From Paraflavitalea soli (GTDB taxonomy: Bacteria; Bacteroidota; Bacteroidia; Chitinophagales; Chitinophagaceae): DNA of 64,000 bases. The notes beneath the pieces were generated by a model. The model made no database searches. It saw nothing but the letters and a program-made list of their open reading frames with translations, and was not told the origin of the DNA. The position numbers and the translations under genes are program-made. Shown here piece by piece: positions 16,304 through 25,001 of this stretch. Every line of letters begins with the position of its first letter. The first letter of the stretch is position 1. Location: assembly GCF_003555545.1 (NCBI RefSeq), contig NZ_CP032157.1, forward strand, positions 6,452,546 to 6,516,545. The letters are read 5' to 3'.

Positions 16304-17640
16304 ACAACAAGAAAAAAATAGTGTACACCCTCTTATTATCGGCAGGTTTTCTCCTGTTCCGCGTACACACCATAGCACAGTCTTTATCCCTTTCATTGCC
16401 CGATGCCGTATCCCTGGCAATTAAAAACAACCGGTCATTGAAAGTATCAGCACTCGATATTGACAAGGCAGGCGAGGACATACGCATAGCCCGCAGTTTG
16501 GCACTGCCTGCTGCCAGCCTGGGTGGTCAGTACCTGCATTACTTTACCTTGCCTGCCTTCTTTGGATTTGGAGAGAATGGGGGAGGTGATAAAGTCCCTT
16601 ATAGCCGCATGGGCGGAAGAGATCAGTTTGCCGCTACTTTGTCCGTCGCTTATCCCATTTACAATCCACTGGCCAGGCCGGCATTGAAAGAAGCCCAGCT
16701 CAACCAGCATGTTCGCAGAACCACACAGAAATTCAATGAAGTGGATGTCGCCGCAGCTGTAAAGCAGATATACCTGGGCATGCTGGTGATCAATGAAAGG
16801 CTGCAACTGCAATATGAAAGCCTGCAGCGGAATGAAAAGGCCTTGCAGGATGCCCGGTCATTGCTGGCACAAGGAAGAGGTTTGAGAGTGGATACCCTGC
16901 GTGCCTATACATCCGTCAAGAACCTGCAGCCCGATATCCTCAAATTGAATTACGCCCTTCAGGTGGGAAAGCAGCAATTGGTTACCCTCATAGGCATCGA
17001 CTCTGTGCAGGATGTTCAGTTAACCGATTCCCTGGCATTGGCCAAAGATGAACAGATACCGGTGGCTGAAGTCGTCTATGAAGAAGCCAAAACACAGCGG
17101 CCCGATCTGCAGATACTGGCCATCAACCAGCAGATCAGCGATCAGTTGGTATTGCAGGCCAAAGCCCAGCGACTGCCCGTGGTTTCTTTGGTGGGCCAGT
17201 ACCAGGTGCAGAGCCAGGCCAAAGGTGCTAACTTCTTTGATGCTTATTGGCCTTCAGCTTCCTTCGCCGGTGCCCAGGTGGTATTGCCCTTGTTCACCGG
17301 GTACAAAAACCGGGCAAGAATAAGCCAGGCAAAGATCAACAAAGATCAGTCGGTAGTACGCCTGACCGATGCACAGCAAAAACTTAAAACAGAAGTAGCC
17401 CAGGTAATAGCCAACCTCAATGAGACTTTTGAGCGCATGAAAACACAGGTGCAGGTAAAAGAAACCGCCAAATTGAGTTACGATATTATTCAATACCGCT
17501 ATTCAAAGGGAGTAGCTTCCAGATTGGAATTAACCGATGCAGAACTGGCCCTTACTACCGCTCAGCTCAATTACCTGGAAGCAGTATTTGAATACCTCTC
17601 AGCAAGGATAGAACTCGACAGAACAAGAGGAAGGAATTAA
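16300..17640 (+). CDS. TolC-family outer-membrane efflux channel
   Basis: The outer-membrane exit duct of the same tripartite pump, 446 residues. It has a Sec signal ending near TIAQ (residue 27) and the typical duplicated pattern of long amphipathic helices: LSLPDAVSLAIKNNRSLKVSALDI in the first repeat and VYEEAKTQRPDLQILAINQQI in the second. Its ATG overlaps the pump stop. A two-way terminator follows at 17727, closing the adaptor-pump-channel operon. Confidence 0.94.
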   Translation: MNNKKKIVYTLLLSAGFLLFRVHTIAQSLSLSLPDAVSLAIKNNRSLKVSALDIDKAGEDIRIARSLALPAASLGGQYLHYFTLPAFFGFGENGGGDKVPYSRMGGRDQFAATLSVAYPIYNPLARPALKEAQLNQHVRRTTQKFNEVDVAAAVKQIYLGMLVINERLQLQYESLQRNEKALQDARSLLAQGRGLRVDTLRAYTSVKNLQPDILKLNYALQVGKQQLVTLIGIDSVQDVQLTDSLALAKDEQIPVAEVVYEEAKTQRPDLQILAINQQISDQLVLQAKAQRLPVVSLVGQYQVQSQAKGANFFDAYWPSASFAGAQVVLPLFTGYKNRARISQAKINKDQSVVRLTDAQQKLKTEVAQVIANLNETFERMKTQVQVKETAKLSYDIIQYRYSKGVASRLELTDAELALTTAQLNYLEAVFEYLSARIELDRTRGRN

Positions 17641-17726
17641 CAAGAAAGACACATGAGAAAAAGTTAAGAGAAAGGAACTGAAAAAATAGATCAACAAGAA
17701 GGTTGTTTACAAGTAGGGTTAAGAAA

Positions 17727-17765
17727 AAGCCTGCCGGAGAATATATCCGGCGGGCTTTTCGTTTT
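17727..17765. terminator. Bidirectional terminator between the efflux and SUF operons
   Basis: AAGCCTGCCGGA (17727-17738) pairs with TCCGGCGGGCTT (17746-17757) with one wobble. T-rich tails lie on both sides: TTCGTTTT to the right, and CTTTTTCTTAA when read on the minus strand. It separates two convergent operons. Confidence 0.85.
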
Positions 17766-18078
17766 ATAGGAAGCCTAATTCCAGCTTCGCTTCCTCACTC
17801 ATCATATCCCTGTTCCAGGCTGGTTCAAAAGTGAGCATTACATTTACGTCTGTTACATTAGCTACCGTACGCACTTTTTCATCTACTTCCCGGATGATAT
17901 CCCCCGCCACCGGGCAGCCCGGTGCTGTGAGCGTCATCGTGATCTGTACATATCCATCATCCCTGATATCGATTGTATACACCAGTCCCAGTTCATATAT
18001 GTTAACCGGTATTTCCGGGTCATGCACTGTTTTCAGTGTCTCAATGATATCCTGTTCTGTTTGTTGCTTGTCTATCAT
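17764..18078 (-). CDS. sufT: SufT / MIP18-family Fe-S assembly factor (DUF59)
   Basis: A 104-residue DUF59/MIP18 domain protein that helps mature or deliver Fe-S clusters. Family landmarks are TVHDPEIPVNIYELGLVY at the N-terminus and the conserved cysteine Cys55 in LTAPGCPVAGD. The ATG at 18078 leaves 10 bases after the sufE stop; a longer frame to 18120 would overlap sufE and is rejected. It is the last gene of the SUF operon, and a terminator overlaps its end. Confidence 0.9.
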   Translation of the reverse strand: MIDKQQTEQDIIETLKTVHDPEIPVNIYELGLVYTIDIRDDGYVQITMTLTAPGCPVAGDIIREVDEKVRTVANVTDVNVMLTFEPAWNRDMMSEEAKLELGFL

Positions 18079-18088
18079 ATGAGCGCGA

Positions 18089-18511
18089 TTAGTTTGCTTT
18101 GGCCTGGTGCGCCAAAGCATATATTTTCATTTGTTTGATCATGGCGAGTAAGCCATTCGAGCGCGTCACCGAAAGATGCTCCCGCAGCCCGATCTTGTCT
18201 ACGAAATACAGTTCCGAGTTGATGATCTCTTCCGGTGTATGCCCTGATAATACACGCACCACCATACTCACCAGCCCCTTAGTGATGATCGCATCACTGT
18301 CCGCCGTAAAATGTACCCGGCCATCCTGGAGATCCGCATGAAGCCACACCTGCGCCTGGCAGCCTCGGATCAGGTTTTCAGGCTGCTTGTATTCTTCTTT
18401 GATCAGGGGAAGTTCTTTTCCCAGCTGGATGATGTATTCATATTTCTCCATCCAGTCGCCAAACATGGAAAACTCATCAATCAGTTCATCCTGTATTTCA
18501 TTAATCGTCAT
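18089..18511 (-). CDS. sufE: SufE sulfur-acceptor protein
   Basis: Takes the persulfide from the SufS desulfurase and passes it to the SufBCD scaffold, 140 residues. The acceptor Cys51 is in NLIRGCQAQVWL, the family signature, and SDAIITKGLVSMVVRVLSGHTPEEI follows. It lies between sufS (83 bases upstream, in a gap holding two hairpins) and sufT (10 bases downstream), all on the minus strand. Confidence 0.95.
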   Translation of the reverse strand: MTINEIQDELIDEFSMFGDWMEKYEYIIQLGKELPLIKEEYKQPENLIRGCQAQVWLHADLQDGRVHFTADSDAIITKGLVSMVVRVLSGHTPEEIINSELYFVDKIGLREHLSVTRSNGLLAMIKQMKIYALAHQAKAN

Positions 18512-18533
18512 AGTCGTAATTTCTTTTCTGATG

Positions 18534-18586
18534 CACAGTCGCCAGCCTCTGGCTGGTGACTGTGTATTTGCTAGCCTCTGGCTAGC
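18534..18586. repeat. Two adjacent hairpins between sufS and sufE
   Basis: Hairpin 1 has 14-bp arms, 18534-18547 and 18551-18564, with one wobble and a TCT loop (core CCAGCC-TCT-GGCTGG). Hairpin 2 has perfect 7-bp arms, 18570-18576 and 18580-18586, with the same TCT loop (GCTAGCC-TCT-GGCTAGC). The shared AGCC-TCT-GGCT centre suggests duplication. Both would form in the suf mRNA. Confidence 0.75.
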
Positions 18587-18594
18587 CCTAATAT

Positions 18595-19842
18595 CTAAGT
18601 AAGCATGGCTACTGCCCGCGTAACCCCTGCAGCCAGTTGATCAATTTCTTCTTTAGTATTATAAAAAGCAAAAGATACCCTTACCGTACCAGGAATGCCA
18701 AAGCACTCCATCAAAGGTTGTGTACAATGGTGACCCGTGCGTACCGCAATTCCCAGCTTGTCAAGCAGTACGCCTACATCGTAAGGGTGAACACCTTCTA
18801 CAATGAAAGACAATACCCCCGACTTCTGCGCCGAAGTACCAATGATCCGCAACTTATCAATGACCGATAATTTTTGCGTAGCGTATTCCAACAGCTCATG
18901 TTCATATTGCTGGATGGCCGGTAAGCCGATATTTGTGATATAGTCAATGGCCGTACCCAGACAAATGCAGGCTTCTATATTGGGCGTGCCCGCTTCAAAA
19001 CGGAAGGGGAGATCATGGTAAGTAGTCTTTTCCAGCGTCACCTGTTTGATCATGCTGCCGCCGCCCTGGTAGGGAGGCATTTGGTTCAGCCATTCTTCTT
19101 TGCCATATAAAATCCCAATACCTGTAGGGCCGTATATTTTATGTCCGGAGAATACCAGGAAGTCTACATCCAGGTCTTGCACATCCACCGGTATATGTTG
19201 TACTGCCTGCGCCGCATCCAGCAATACCGGGATATTGTGCTGGTGCGCCTGCTCGATGATGTCTTTCACCGGATTGATCGTGCCCATCGTATTCGATACA
19301 TAGGCAACTGCGATCAGTTTTACCGTCTTGTCCAGCAGTGCGCTGAATTCATCCATCTTCAATTCCCCTTTCTCATTAATAGGGATCACTTTCAGCTTGG
19401 CCTTGCGGTCTTCACACATGATTTGCCAGGGCACAATGTTCGAATGGTGCTCCATGGCCGAAATAATGATCGTATCTCCTTCTTTCACAAACTGTTTGCC
19501 AAAGCTATATGCTACCAGGTTAATAGCATCCGTCGTGCCCTTGGTGAAGATCACTTCATGATCATGGCGCGCGTTGAGGAAGGCGGCAATTTTTCTGCGG
19601 GAAGCTTCGTAAGCATCCGTGGCCTTCTGGCTCAGGTGATGTACGCCCCGGTGTACATTACTATTCAGGTGAGTGTAATAGTCTTCAATCGCTTTGAGGA
19701 CCGCCCAGGGTTTTTGAGCAGTAGCCCCATTATCAAAATAGATCAGCGGTTTGCCATATACAGTCGTCTGCAGAATGGGAAAATCTTTCCTGATCTGCTG
19801 TATATCCAATGTAGAAGGAGCTACCATAATGTCTGTACTCAT
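18595..19842 (-). CDS. sufS: Cysteine desulfurase SufS
   Basis: A PLP enzyme that strips sulfur from cysteine and holds it as a persulfide for Fe-S cluster assembly, 415 residues. The PLP lysine is Lys235 in FSGHKIYGPTGIG and the persulfide cysteine is Cys373 in RTGHHCTQPLME, the spacing of class II (SufS-type) desulfurases. Other landmarks are FTKGTTDAINLVAYS and the Asp of DAAQAVQH. It is the fifth gene of the operon, 200 bases after sufD. Confidence 0.96.
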   Translation of the reverse strand: MSTDIMVAPSTLDIQQIRKDFPILQTTVYGKPLIYFDNGATAQKPWAVLKAIEDYYTHLNSNVHRGVHHLSQKATDAYEASRRKIAAFLNARHDHEVIFTKGTTDAINLVAYSFGKQFVKEGDTIIISAMEHHSNIVPWQIMCEDRKAKLKVIPINEKGELKMDEFSALLDKTVKLIAVAYVSNTMGTINPVKDIIEQAHQHNIPVLLDAAQAVQHIPVDVQDLDVDFLVFSGHKIYGPTGIGILYGKEEWLNQMPPYQGGGSMIKQVTLEKTTYHDLPFRFEAGTPNIEACICLGTAIDYITNIGLPAIQQYEHELLEYATQKLSVIDKLRIIGTSAQKSGVLSFIVEGVHPYDVGVLLDKLGIAVRTGHHCTQPLMECFGIPGTVRVSFAFYNTKEEIDQLAAGVTRAVAMLT

Positions 19843-20003
19843 GGTTTTGTAAATTAATGATTAACAATGAGTGTTCTAAGGGGACCTTTACGGAGCTGTT
19901 GGTTAAACAAACTACCCTGCCACTCATAAGTAACAGGGCAGTCTGTAAATAAAAATATTTCTTTCTGTGTTAAACACTCACACCACTCATTCGAAGCAAA
20001 CGC

Positions 20004-20038
20004 TTCTGTATTCTGAATTCTGTATCCTGAATTCTCCC
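20004..20038. repeat. Five in-phase 7-bp repeats between sufD and sufS
   Basis: Words TTCTGTA, TTCTGAA, TTCTGTA, TCCTGAA and TTCTCCC follow each other without gaps just downstream of the sufD stop. A related run with the same first word and the same fourth-word pattern lies inside mutL (33685-33719). Confidence 0.75.
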
Positions 20039-20042
20039 ATCC

Positions 20043-21368
20043 CTACTTCAATCCCTGCTCGATCAGCGCATTGATATGCGTTTGCACTTCTGGAAGCGGA
20101 ATTTTTTCTGTTACATCAAAAGCAAAAGCATGGATCAGCAAGGCGCGGGCCTTCTCTTCTCCGATGCCCCTCGACTTCAAATAGAACAATGCCTCCTGGT
20201 TAAATTGTCCCATGGTAGAACCATGGCTACATTTTACATCGTCGGCAAAGATTTCCAGCTGCGGTTTCGAATCCATCACAGCTTTCCGGCCCAGTATCAT
20301 ATTGTTGTTCTGCTGGAAGGCATTCGTTTTCTGCGCATCCTTGCGAACAAATATCTTTCCGTTGAACACACCGGCAGCTTCATCTTTCATCACACCCTTG
20401 TACAGTTCATTGCTGTTACAATGCGGTTTGCGGTGGTCTACAATCGTATGGTTGTCTACCAGCTGGCGACCGCCGGCCAGGTAGATGCCGTACAAGTGAC
20501 TTTCTACATTCTCCCCATCCAGCGCCACATTCAGGTTGTTGCGCCAAAGGCTGGTGCCAGGGAAAGAAGCTTTATAGTTATTGTAAACACTGTTGGCTTG
20601 TTGGTAAACTTCCGTATGGTGTACATAGCGTGCATGTTCATCCCCCGCCTGTATATAATAATGTTGCACCTGTGCATTCTCCTGCAGCACAATTTCCGAT
20701 ACATTGTTGATGAACACCTGTGCGCCGTTTGTATCAGTAGCATAACTTTCGATGATGCTGATAGAAGAGCTCGTGCCCATTACAAACAATTGGCGGGGCT
20801 GGAAGAAAGTAGGGGCGCCCGTGGTTGTAATATGAATAAGGTGTAAAGGTTTTTCTACTACCGTATTGCGCTTCACTTCAATGAACAGCCCATTGCGGAA
20901 GAGCGCTGTATTGGCAGCCGCAAAGTGAAACTTCTCCAGGTCGATATACTTGCCAAAATGCTGCTTGAAAGCTGGCTTGCCCGCCGCATCTGACAACGAG
21001 GAAAGGTAAAGCCCTTCCACAGGTACCGCATCCGACAGGTCGGCCCGGTACTTACCATTTACCAATACGATATGATAACAATCCAGTAATTGGATCGCTG
21101 CTTTGGCAATCACCGCATCTTTTACCGACAGCACTTCTTCATCCTGTTCCAGTTCAAACCCTTCTTTCAGGGCAGGGATCAGGTTCGTGTATTTCCAGTC
21201 TTCTACCTTGGTAGAAGGAAAGCCCAGCTTTTTGAAATGCTGAAAGGCCTGTTCACGCAAGGCAATTACTTCAGCCGTCTCGCCGGAGGTGAGTGATGCA
21301 CGCAGTGCGTAATCAGCGATGCACTGGTCGTATAAGGAACTATTAATTTGTGTAATGCTGTTTTCCAT
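20043..21368 (-). CDS. sufD: SufD, scaffold subunit of SufBCD
   Basis: A scaffold subunit that pairs with SufB and the SufC ATPase to build Fe-S clusters in the cytosol, 441 residues. The C-terminal half shows the SufB/SufD beta-helix repeat pattern (NNVSEIVLQENAQVQHYYIQ, LYGIYLAGGRQLVDNHTIVDH) and the closing KCSHGSTMGQFNQEALFYLKSRGI block shared by the family. Order and spacing (51 bases after sufC) support the assignment over SufB, which is present separately. Confidence 0.95.
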   Translation of the reverse strand: MENSITQINSSLYDQCIADYALRASLTSGETAEVIALREQAFQHFKKLGFPSTKVEDWKYTNLIPALKEGFELEQDEEVLSVKDAVIAKAAIQLLDCYHIVLVNGKYRADLSDAVPVEGLYLSSLSDAAGKPAFKQHFGKYIDLEKFHFAAANTALFRNGLFIEVKRNTVVEKPLHLIHITTTGAPTFFQPRQLFVMGTSSSISIIESYATDTNGAQVFINNVSEIVLQENAQVQHYYIQAGDEHARYVHHTEVYQQANSVYNNYKASFPGTSLWRNNLNVALDGENVESHLYGIYLAGGRQLVDNHTIVDHRKPHCNSNELYKGVMKDEAAGVFNGKIFVRKDAQKTNAFQQNNNMILGRKAVMDSKPQLEIFADDVKCSHGSTMGQFNQEALFYLKSRGIGEEKARALLIHAFAFDVTEKIPLPEVQTHINALIEQGLK

Positions 21369-21419
21369 TCCGGTTCTTTTTCTGCTGGTTCAATAAATCT
21401 AGAGTTGTCCGGGCCTGGT

Positions 21420-22202
21420 TTAGCGGGGCAGTAAAATATCTGCCGCCTCTGTTTCTTTGGAATCTTCCTTCAACCAGTCGTAACCTTTCTCTTCCAGTTC
21501 CAGTGCCAGCTCTTTGGTGCCCGATTTCACGATCTGTCCTTTGTACAGTACGTGCACATAATCCGGAACGATATACTCCAGCAAACGCTGATAGTGCGTA
21601 ATGATGATGAAAGCATTTTTGCCGGAACGCAGTTTATTCACCCCCCTGGATACCACGCGCAGGGCATCGATGTCCAGGCCAGAGTCTGTTTCATCCAGGA
21701 TGGCCAGTTTGGGATCCAGCATAGCCAGTTGGAAGATCTCATTCCTTTTCTTTTCACCACCGGAAAAACCTTCATTCAAAGAACGGTTGGCCAGTGCAGC
21801 ATCAAATTCCAGCAGCTTTTGTTTTTCTTTCAGCAGCTTCAGGAATTCTTTGGCTTCCATATTCGGTTGCCCTTTATAAGCCCTGATCTCGTTAAGAGCA
21901 GTCTTTAAAAAGTTGATGTTGGAAACCCCGGGAATTTCAACAGGGTATTGAAATGCCAGGAACACACCTTCCCTTGCACGGTCTTCAGGAGAGAGGTCCA
22001 GAAGGTCTTTGCCTTCAAATAAAGCCTGTCCGTCGGTAACCTCGTAGTTGTCCTTACCGGTGAGTACAGAAGCCAGGGTACTTTTGCCGGCGCCGTTAGG
22101 TCCCATGATGGCATGCACTTCGCCGGCCTTCACTTCCAGGTTCAACCCTTGCAGTATCTCCTTACCTTCAACAGACGCTTTCAGATTCTGAATACTTAAC
22201 AT
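21420..22202 (-). CDS. sufC: SufC, ATPase of the Fe-S scaffold complex
   Basis: An ABC-type ATPase that remodels SufB and SufD, 260 residues. Walker A is MGPNGAGKSTLASVL; the signature loop is NEGFSGGEKKRNEIFQ (SufC-specific SGGEKKRNE); Walker B is LAILDETDSGLDIDAL. It lacks any membrane domain. It follows sufB by 139 bases, a spacer rich in short repeats. Confidence 0.97.
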   Translation of the reverse strand: MLSIQNLKASVEGKEILQGLNLEVKAGEVHAIMGPNGAGKSTLASVLTGKDNYEVTDGQALFEGKDLLDLSPEDRAREGVFLAFQYPVEIPGVSNINFLKTALNEIRAYKGQPNMEAKEFLKLLKEKQKLLEFDAALANRSLNEGFSGGEKKRNEIFQLAMLDPKLAILDETDSGLDIDALRVVSRGVNKLRSGKNAFIIITHYQRLLEYIVPDYVHVLYKGQIVKSGTKELALELEEKGYDWLKEDSKETEAADILLPR

Positions 22203-22237
22203 TTATTAACGCTTTGATAAATTTACTTGTTGAAAAC

Positions 22238-22340
22238 AGCTGCGAGCTCTGAGCTCCGAGCCTCGTTCCCGAAGCTCTTTCTTTTAATGCTGCCCTGTAA
22301 ATCGCGGCAGCGATCCTAAATTCTACATCCTGCATCCGGA
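22238..22340. repeat. Two runs of 7-bp repeats between sufB and sufC
   Basis: At 22238-22265, four contiguous heptads start AGCTGCG, AGCTCTG. At 22320-22340, three contiguous heptads are ATTCTAC, ATCCTGC and ATCCGGA, ending at the sufB stop. The word AGCTGCG is shared with the array at 52533. Confidence 0.7.
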
Positions 22341-22341
22341 A

Positions 22342-23787
22342 TTATCCAACCGATCCTTCCAGTGAAATGGCCAGCAACTTCTGGGCCTCCACTGCGAATT
22401 CCATGGGCAGTTGGTTCAATACCTCCTTGGCATACCCATTCACGATCAGTGCTACCGCTTTTTCCGAATCAATACCCCGTTGGTTGAGGTAAAATATCTG
22501 GTCTTCCCCGATCTTGGAGGTAGTAGCTTCATGCTCTACCATCGCCGAATTGTTCTTCGATTCAATATAAGGGAACGTATGTGCACCGCATTCATCGCCG
22601 ATCAACAGCGAGTCACACTGTGTAAAGTTGCGGGCTTGATCGGCTCCACTGCCTATCTGTACCAGTCCACGGTAACTGTTCTGGCCATGTCCGGCAGAGA
22701 TACCTTTTGAAATGATACGGCTGCGTGTATTTTTACCGATATGGTACATTTTCGTACCCGTATCAGCTATTTGTTTGTTCTTGGTGAGCGCTACAGAGTA
22801 GAATTCGCCCGTAGAATTATCACCACGGAGAATCACACTGGGATATTTCCAGGTAATGGCCGATCCGGTTTCCACCTGTGTCCAGGAGATCTTGGAATTG
22901 ACACCCCGGCAGATACCACGTTTCGTAACGAAATTGTAGATACCACCCTTGCCATCCTTATCACCAGGATACCAGTTCTGAACCGTAGAGTATTTGATCT
23001 CCGCATTTTCCAGTGCGATCAGTTCTACCACCGCGGCGTGCAGTTGATTCTCATCACGCATCGGGGCCGTACAACCTTCCAGGTAGCTTACATAACTGTC
23101 ATCATCGGCTACAATGAGCGTACGTTCAAACTGACCCGTATTTTCTGCGTTGATACGGAAGTAAGTAGAAAGCTCCATAGGACAGCGCACACCCTTGGGG
23201 ATGTACACGAAAGAACCATCGGAAAATACCGCTGCATTCAGCGCCGCGAAAATATTATCTGTGTGCGGTACTACAGTACCGACGTATTTCTTTACCAGGT
23301 CGGGATATTCCTGTACTGCTTCACCAAAGGAGCAGAAGATAACTCCCATTTCCTTGAGCTTGCCTTTGAAGGTGGTAGCTACCGATACACTGTCAAATAC
23401 AGCGTCTACCGCTACGCCCGCCAGCATTTGCTGTTCCGTTAAGGGAATACCCAGCTTTTCAAAGGTGGCCAGCAGTTCCGGATCTACTTCATCCAGGCTA
23501 TTGTATTTGGCTTTCTTTCGGGGAGCTGCATAAAAGGAGATCGATTGCAGGTCCATGGCAGGCATCTCAAAATTCTGCCAGGAGGGCCATTCCATTTTCT
23601 CAAAATGACGGTATGCTTTCAGGCGCCATTCCAGCAACCATTCCGGTTCATTCTTTTTGGCCGAAATATACCGCACAGTATCCTCATTAAGCCCTATCGG
23701 GGCAAGGTCCATCTCAATGTTCGTAGTAAAGCCATACTTGTACTCTTCCGTTGAGACGTCTTTTAATATATCTAAATCAGTGCTCAT
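22342..23787 (-). CDS. sufB: SufB, Fe-S cluster scaffold
   Basis: The main scaffold on which the nascent cluster forms, 481 residues. Landmarks are the N-terminal [18 protein letters not shown] block, [16 protein letters not shown], and [23 protein letters not shown], which is diagnostic of SufB. The conserved C-terminal cysteine block is [20 protein letters not shown]. It lies 88 bases downstream of sufA. Confidence 0.97.
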   Translation of the reverse strand: MSTDLDILKDVSTEEYKYGFTTNIEMDLAPIGLNEDTVRYISAKKNEPEWLLEWRLKAYRHFEKMEWPSWQNFEMPAMDLQSISFYAAPRKKAKYNSLDEVDPELLATFEKLGIPLTEQQMLAGVAVDAVFDSVSVATTFKGKLKEMGVIFCSFGEAVQEYPDLVKKYVGTVVPHTDNIFAALNAAVFSDGSFVYIPKGVRCPMELSTYFRINAENTGQFERTLIVADDDSYVSYLEGCTAPMRDENQLHAAVVELIALENAEIKYSTVQNWYPGDKDGKGGIYNFVTKRGICRGVNSKISWTQVETGSAITWKYPSVILRGDNSTGEFYSVALTKNKQIADTGTKMYHIGKNTRSRIISKGISAGHGQNSYRGLVQIGSGADQARNFTQCDSLLIGDECGAHTFPYIESKNNSAMVEHEATTSKIGEDQIFYLNQRGIDSEKAVALIVNGYAKEVLNQLPMEFAVEAQKLLAISLEGSVG

Positions 23788-23875
23788 GTTCTTTTTCGCT
23801 TGGTTAGATCAAAAAAATAACCGTTAATGTGCTGTTTTACCTTCCCACTAGCCACTCCATTCACCCACTCGCCCC

Positions 23876-24202
23876 TTAAAGAGCAAAGCTCTCACCGCAG
23901 GCGCAGGTCCGGGATGCATTGGGATTATTGAAAAACAATCCTTTACCGTTCAGGCCGCTCGAATAATCCAATTCTGTTCCGTACAGGTACAGCAAACTTT
24001 TCATTTCCACAACCAGTTTCACCCCCTTGTCCTCAAATACCTGGTCACTCTCTTTCATTTCCGTGTCAAACTTCATTTCGTAAGAAAGGCCAGAGCAACC
24101 GCCCCCCTTAACCCCTACGCGTACAAAACTGCCATCTGCATGCCCTTCTTTTTCCATCATTTGATGGATATATGCTTGTGCGCTATTGGAAATTGTTATC
24201 AT
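23876..24202 (-). CDS. sufA: A-type Fe-S carrier (SufA/IscA family), first gene of the SUF operon
   Basis: A 108-residue HesB-like carrier that takes clusters from the scaffold to client proteins. Its three conserved cysteines are in GVKGGGCSGLSYEM and the C-terminal RTCACGESF. The ATG at 24202 matches the family N-terminus (MITISNSAQAYIHQ); the longer frame to 24295 adds a spurious hydrophobic leader. The operon promoter must lie just upstream: TATATTGG on the minus strand, at about 24228-24235, is one base off the TAnnTTTG core. Confidence 0.93.
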   Translation of the reverse strand: MITISNSAQAYIHQMMEKEGHADGSFVRVGVKGGGCSGLSYEMKFDTEMKESDQVFEDKGVKLVVEMKSLLYLYGTELDYSSGLNGKGLFFNNPNASRTCACGESFAL

Positions 24203-24679
24203 TTTTAATGCTTTGTTGGTGATAATTACCAATATAACAATACACCAGGCTATTAGTTTGCCTGCGCAAGTTATAGCTATAAATCGTAACAGCATTGATT
24301 TACAGCAACAAACAATTGGTTGTGTGCAAAAATTCTAAATCCTTTAATGGCTGTATCCAAAATGGTAAAATCAGACTGCAAAAATAGTGTATAAACCCCG
24401 TGTTTTTTGTGGATTTCTAGGCTTTTTGCCCGCCCCGGCCCTACAATTAACAACCGTTGGCCCTTTTGGAAACACCTGAAATGACTGGCATATCAGCAAA
24501 ATTCCCATATTTGGACCAGCCAGCTTACCGTACCCCCTATCCTTCGATAGCTATCGCTTATCCTTGGCCTGTTCCTTAACTGCAGAATAGCGGAAATTTG
24601 AAAGGGAAGCTGTCAAAATGGCGTAAGGGATTACCCTCTTCTGATTGGGAAGCAGAACGAAAACAGCAGTTGAATACCC
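24203..24679. other. Spacer of about 480 bp upstream of the SUF operon
   Basis: It holds the suf promoter region and a perfect 12-bp palindrome, CGATAGCTATCG, at 24545-24556. I saw no gene. Confidence 0.4.
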
Positions 24680-24785
24680 ATAGATCAGCTGTGGATCAAC
24701 CGTAGATCAACCATGGATCAACCTACTGTCAGGTAAACCGGAAGTAAACTTGAAGTAAGCTTGAAGTAAACTGAAAGTAAACCGC
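24680..24785. repeat. Two back-to-back arrays of 11-bp tandem repeats
   Basis: Array A (24680-24723) has four contiguous 11-bp units around GTGGATCAACC. Array B (24731-24785) has five contiguous 11-bp units around AAGTAAACTTG. Both keep exact phase, 7 bases apart. A unit of 11 bp is close to one helical turn, so every copy would face the same side of the DNA. The arrays lie 217 bp upstream of the hydroxylase gene. Confidence 0.85.
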
Positions 24786-24968
24786 ACACATCGGGAGAAG
24801 GCGTAAAACCACCCGCGTCAACCGGTTGGGTGTACAAATTCCTGGACTGCCGGGAGGCAGCAATAGAAGAAATAATATCGTTGGCTTGGTGAAATACCAT
24901 ACAGAAAAGATACGAAAAAATGACAAACTGGCTGCTACAAATCCCGGATTGCTATAGCTAAAAAATAT

Positions 24969-24976
24969 TATATTCG
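24969..24976 (+). promoter_or_regulatory. Possible -7 core TATATTCG before the hydroxylase gene
   Basis: One base off TAnnTTTG, 25 bases upstream of the ATG. Weak on its own. Confidence 0.35.
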
Positions 24977-25001
24977 TTACGCCGTTAAACCAACGCAATT
25001 T

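Noticed and set aside
19141-19857. Long plus-strand frame of 238 codons opposite sufS
   Set aside because: It lies wholly opposite the intact sufS gene, has no family features and is a shadow of the minus-strand codon pattern.
22741-23442. Plus-strand frame of 233 codons opposite sufB
   Set aside because: Composition is that of reversed sufB (rich in Arg, Tyr, His), with no motif or plausible start site.
24203-24295. Longer sufA start at 24295 giving a hydrophobic N-terminal leader
   Set aside because: SufA proteins begin MITI-like; the extra 31 residues are unlike the family and would make it a membrane protein.
24718-24998. Short minus-strand frames over the 11-bp repeat arrays
   Set aside because: Repetitive peptides (YFKLTSSLLPVY-like) simply echo the DNA repeats and have no start signal.
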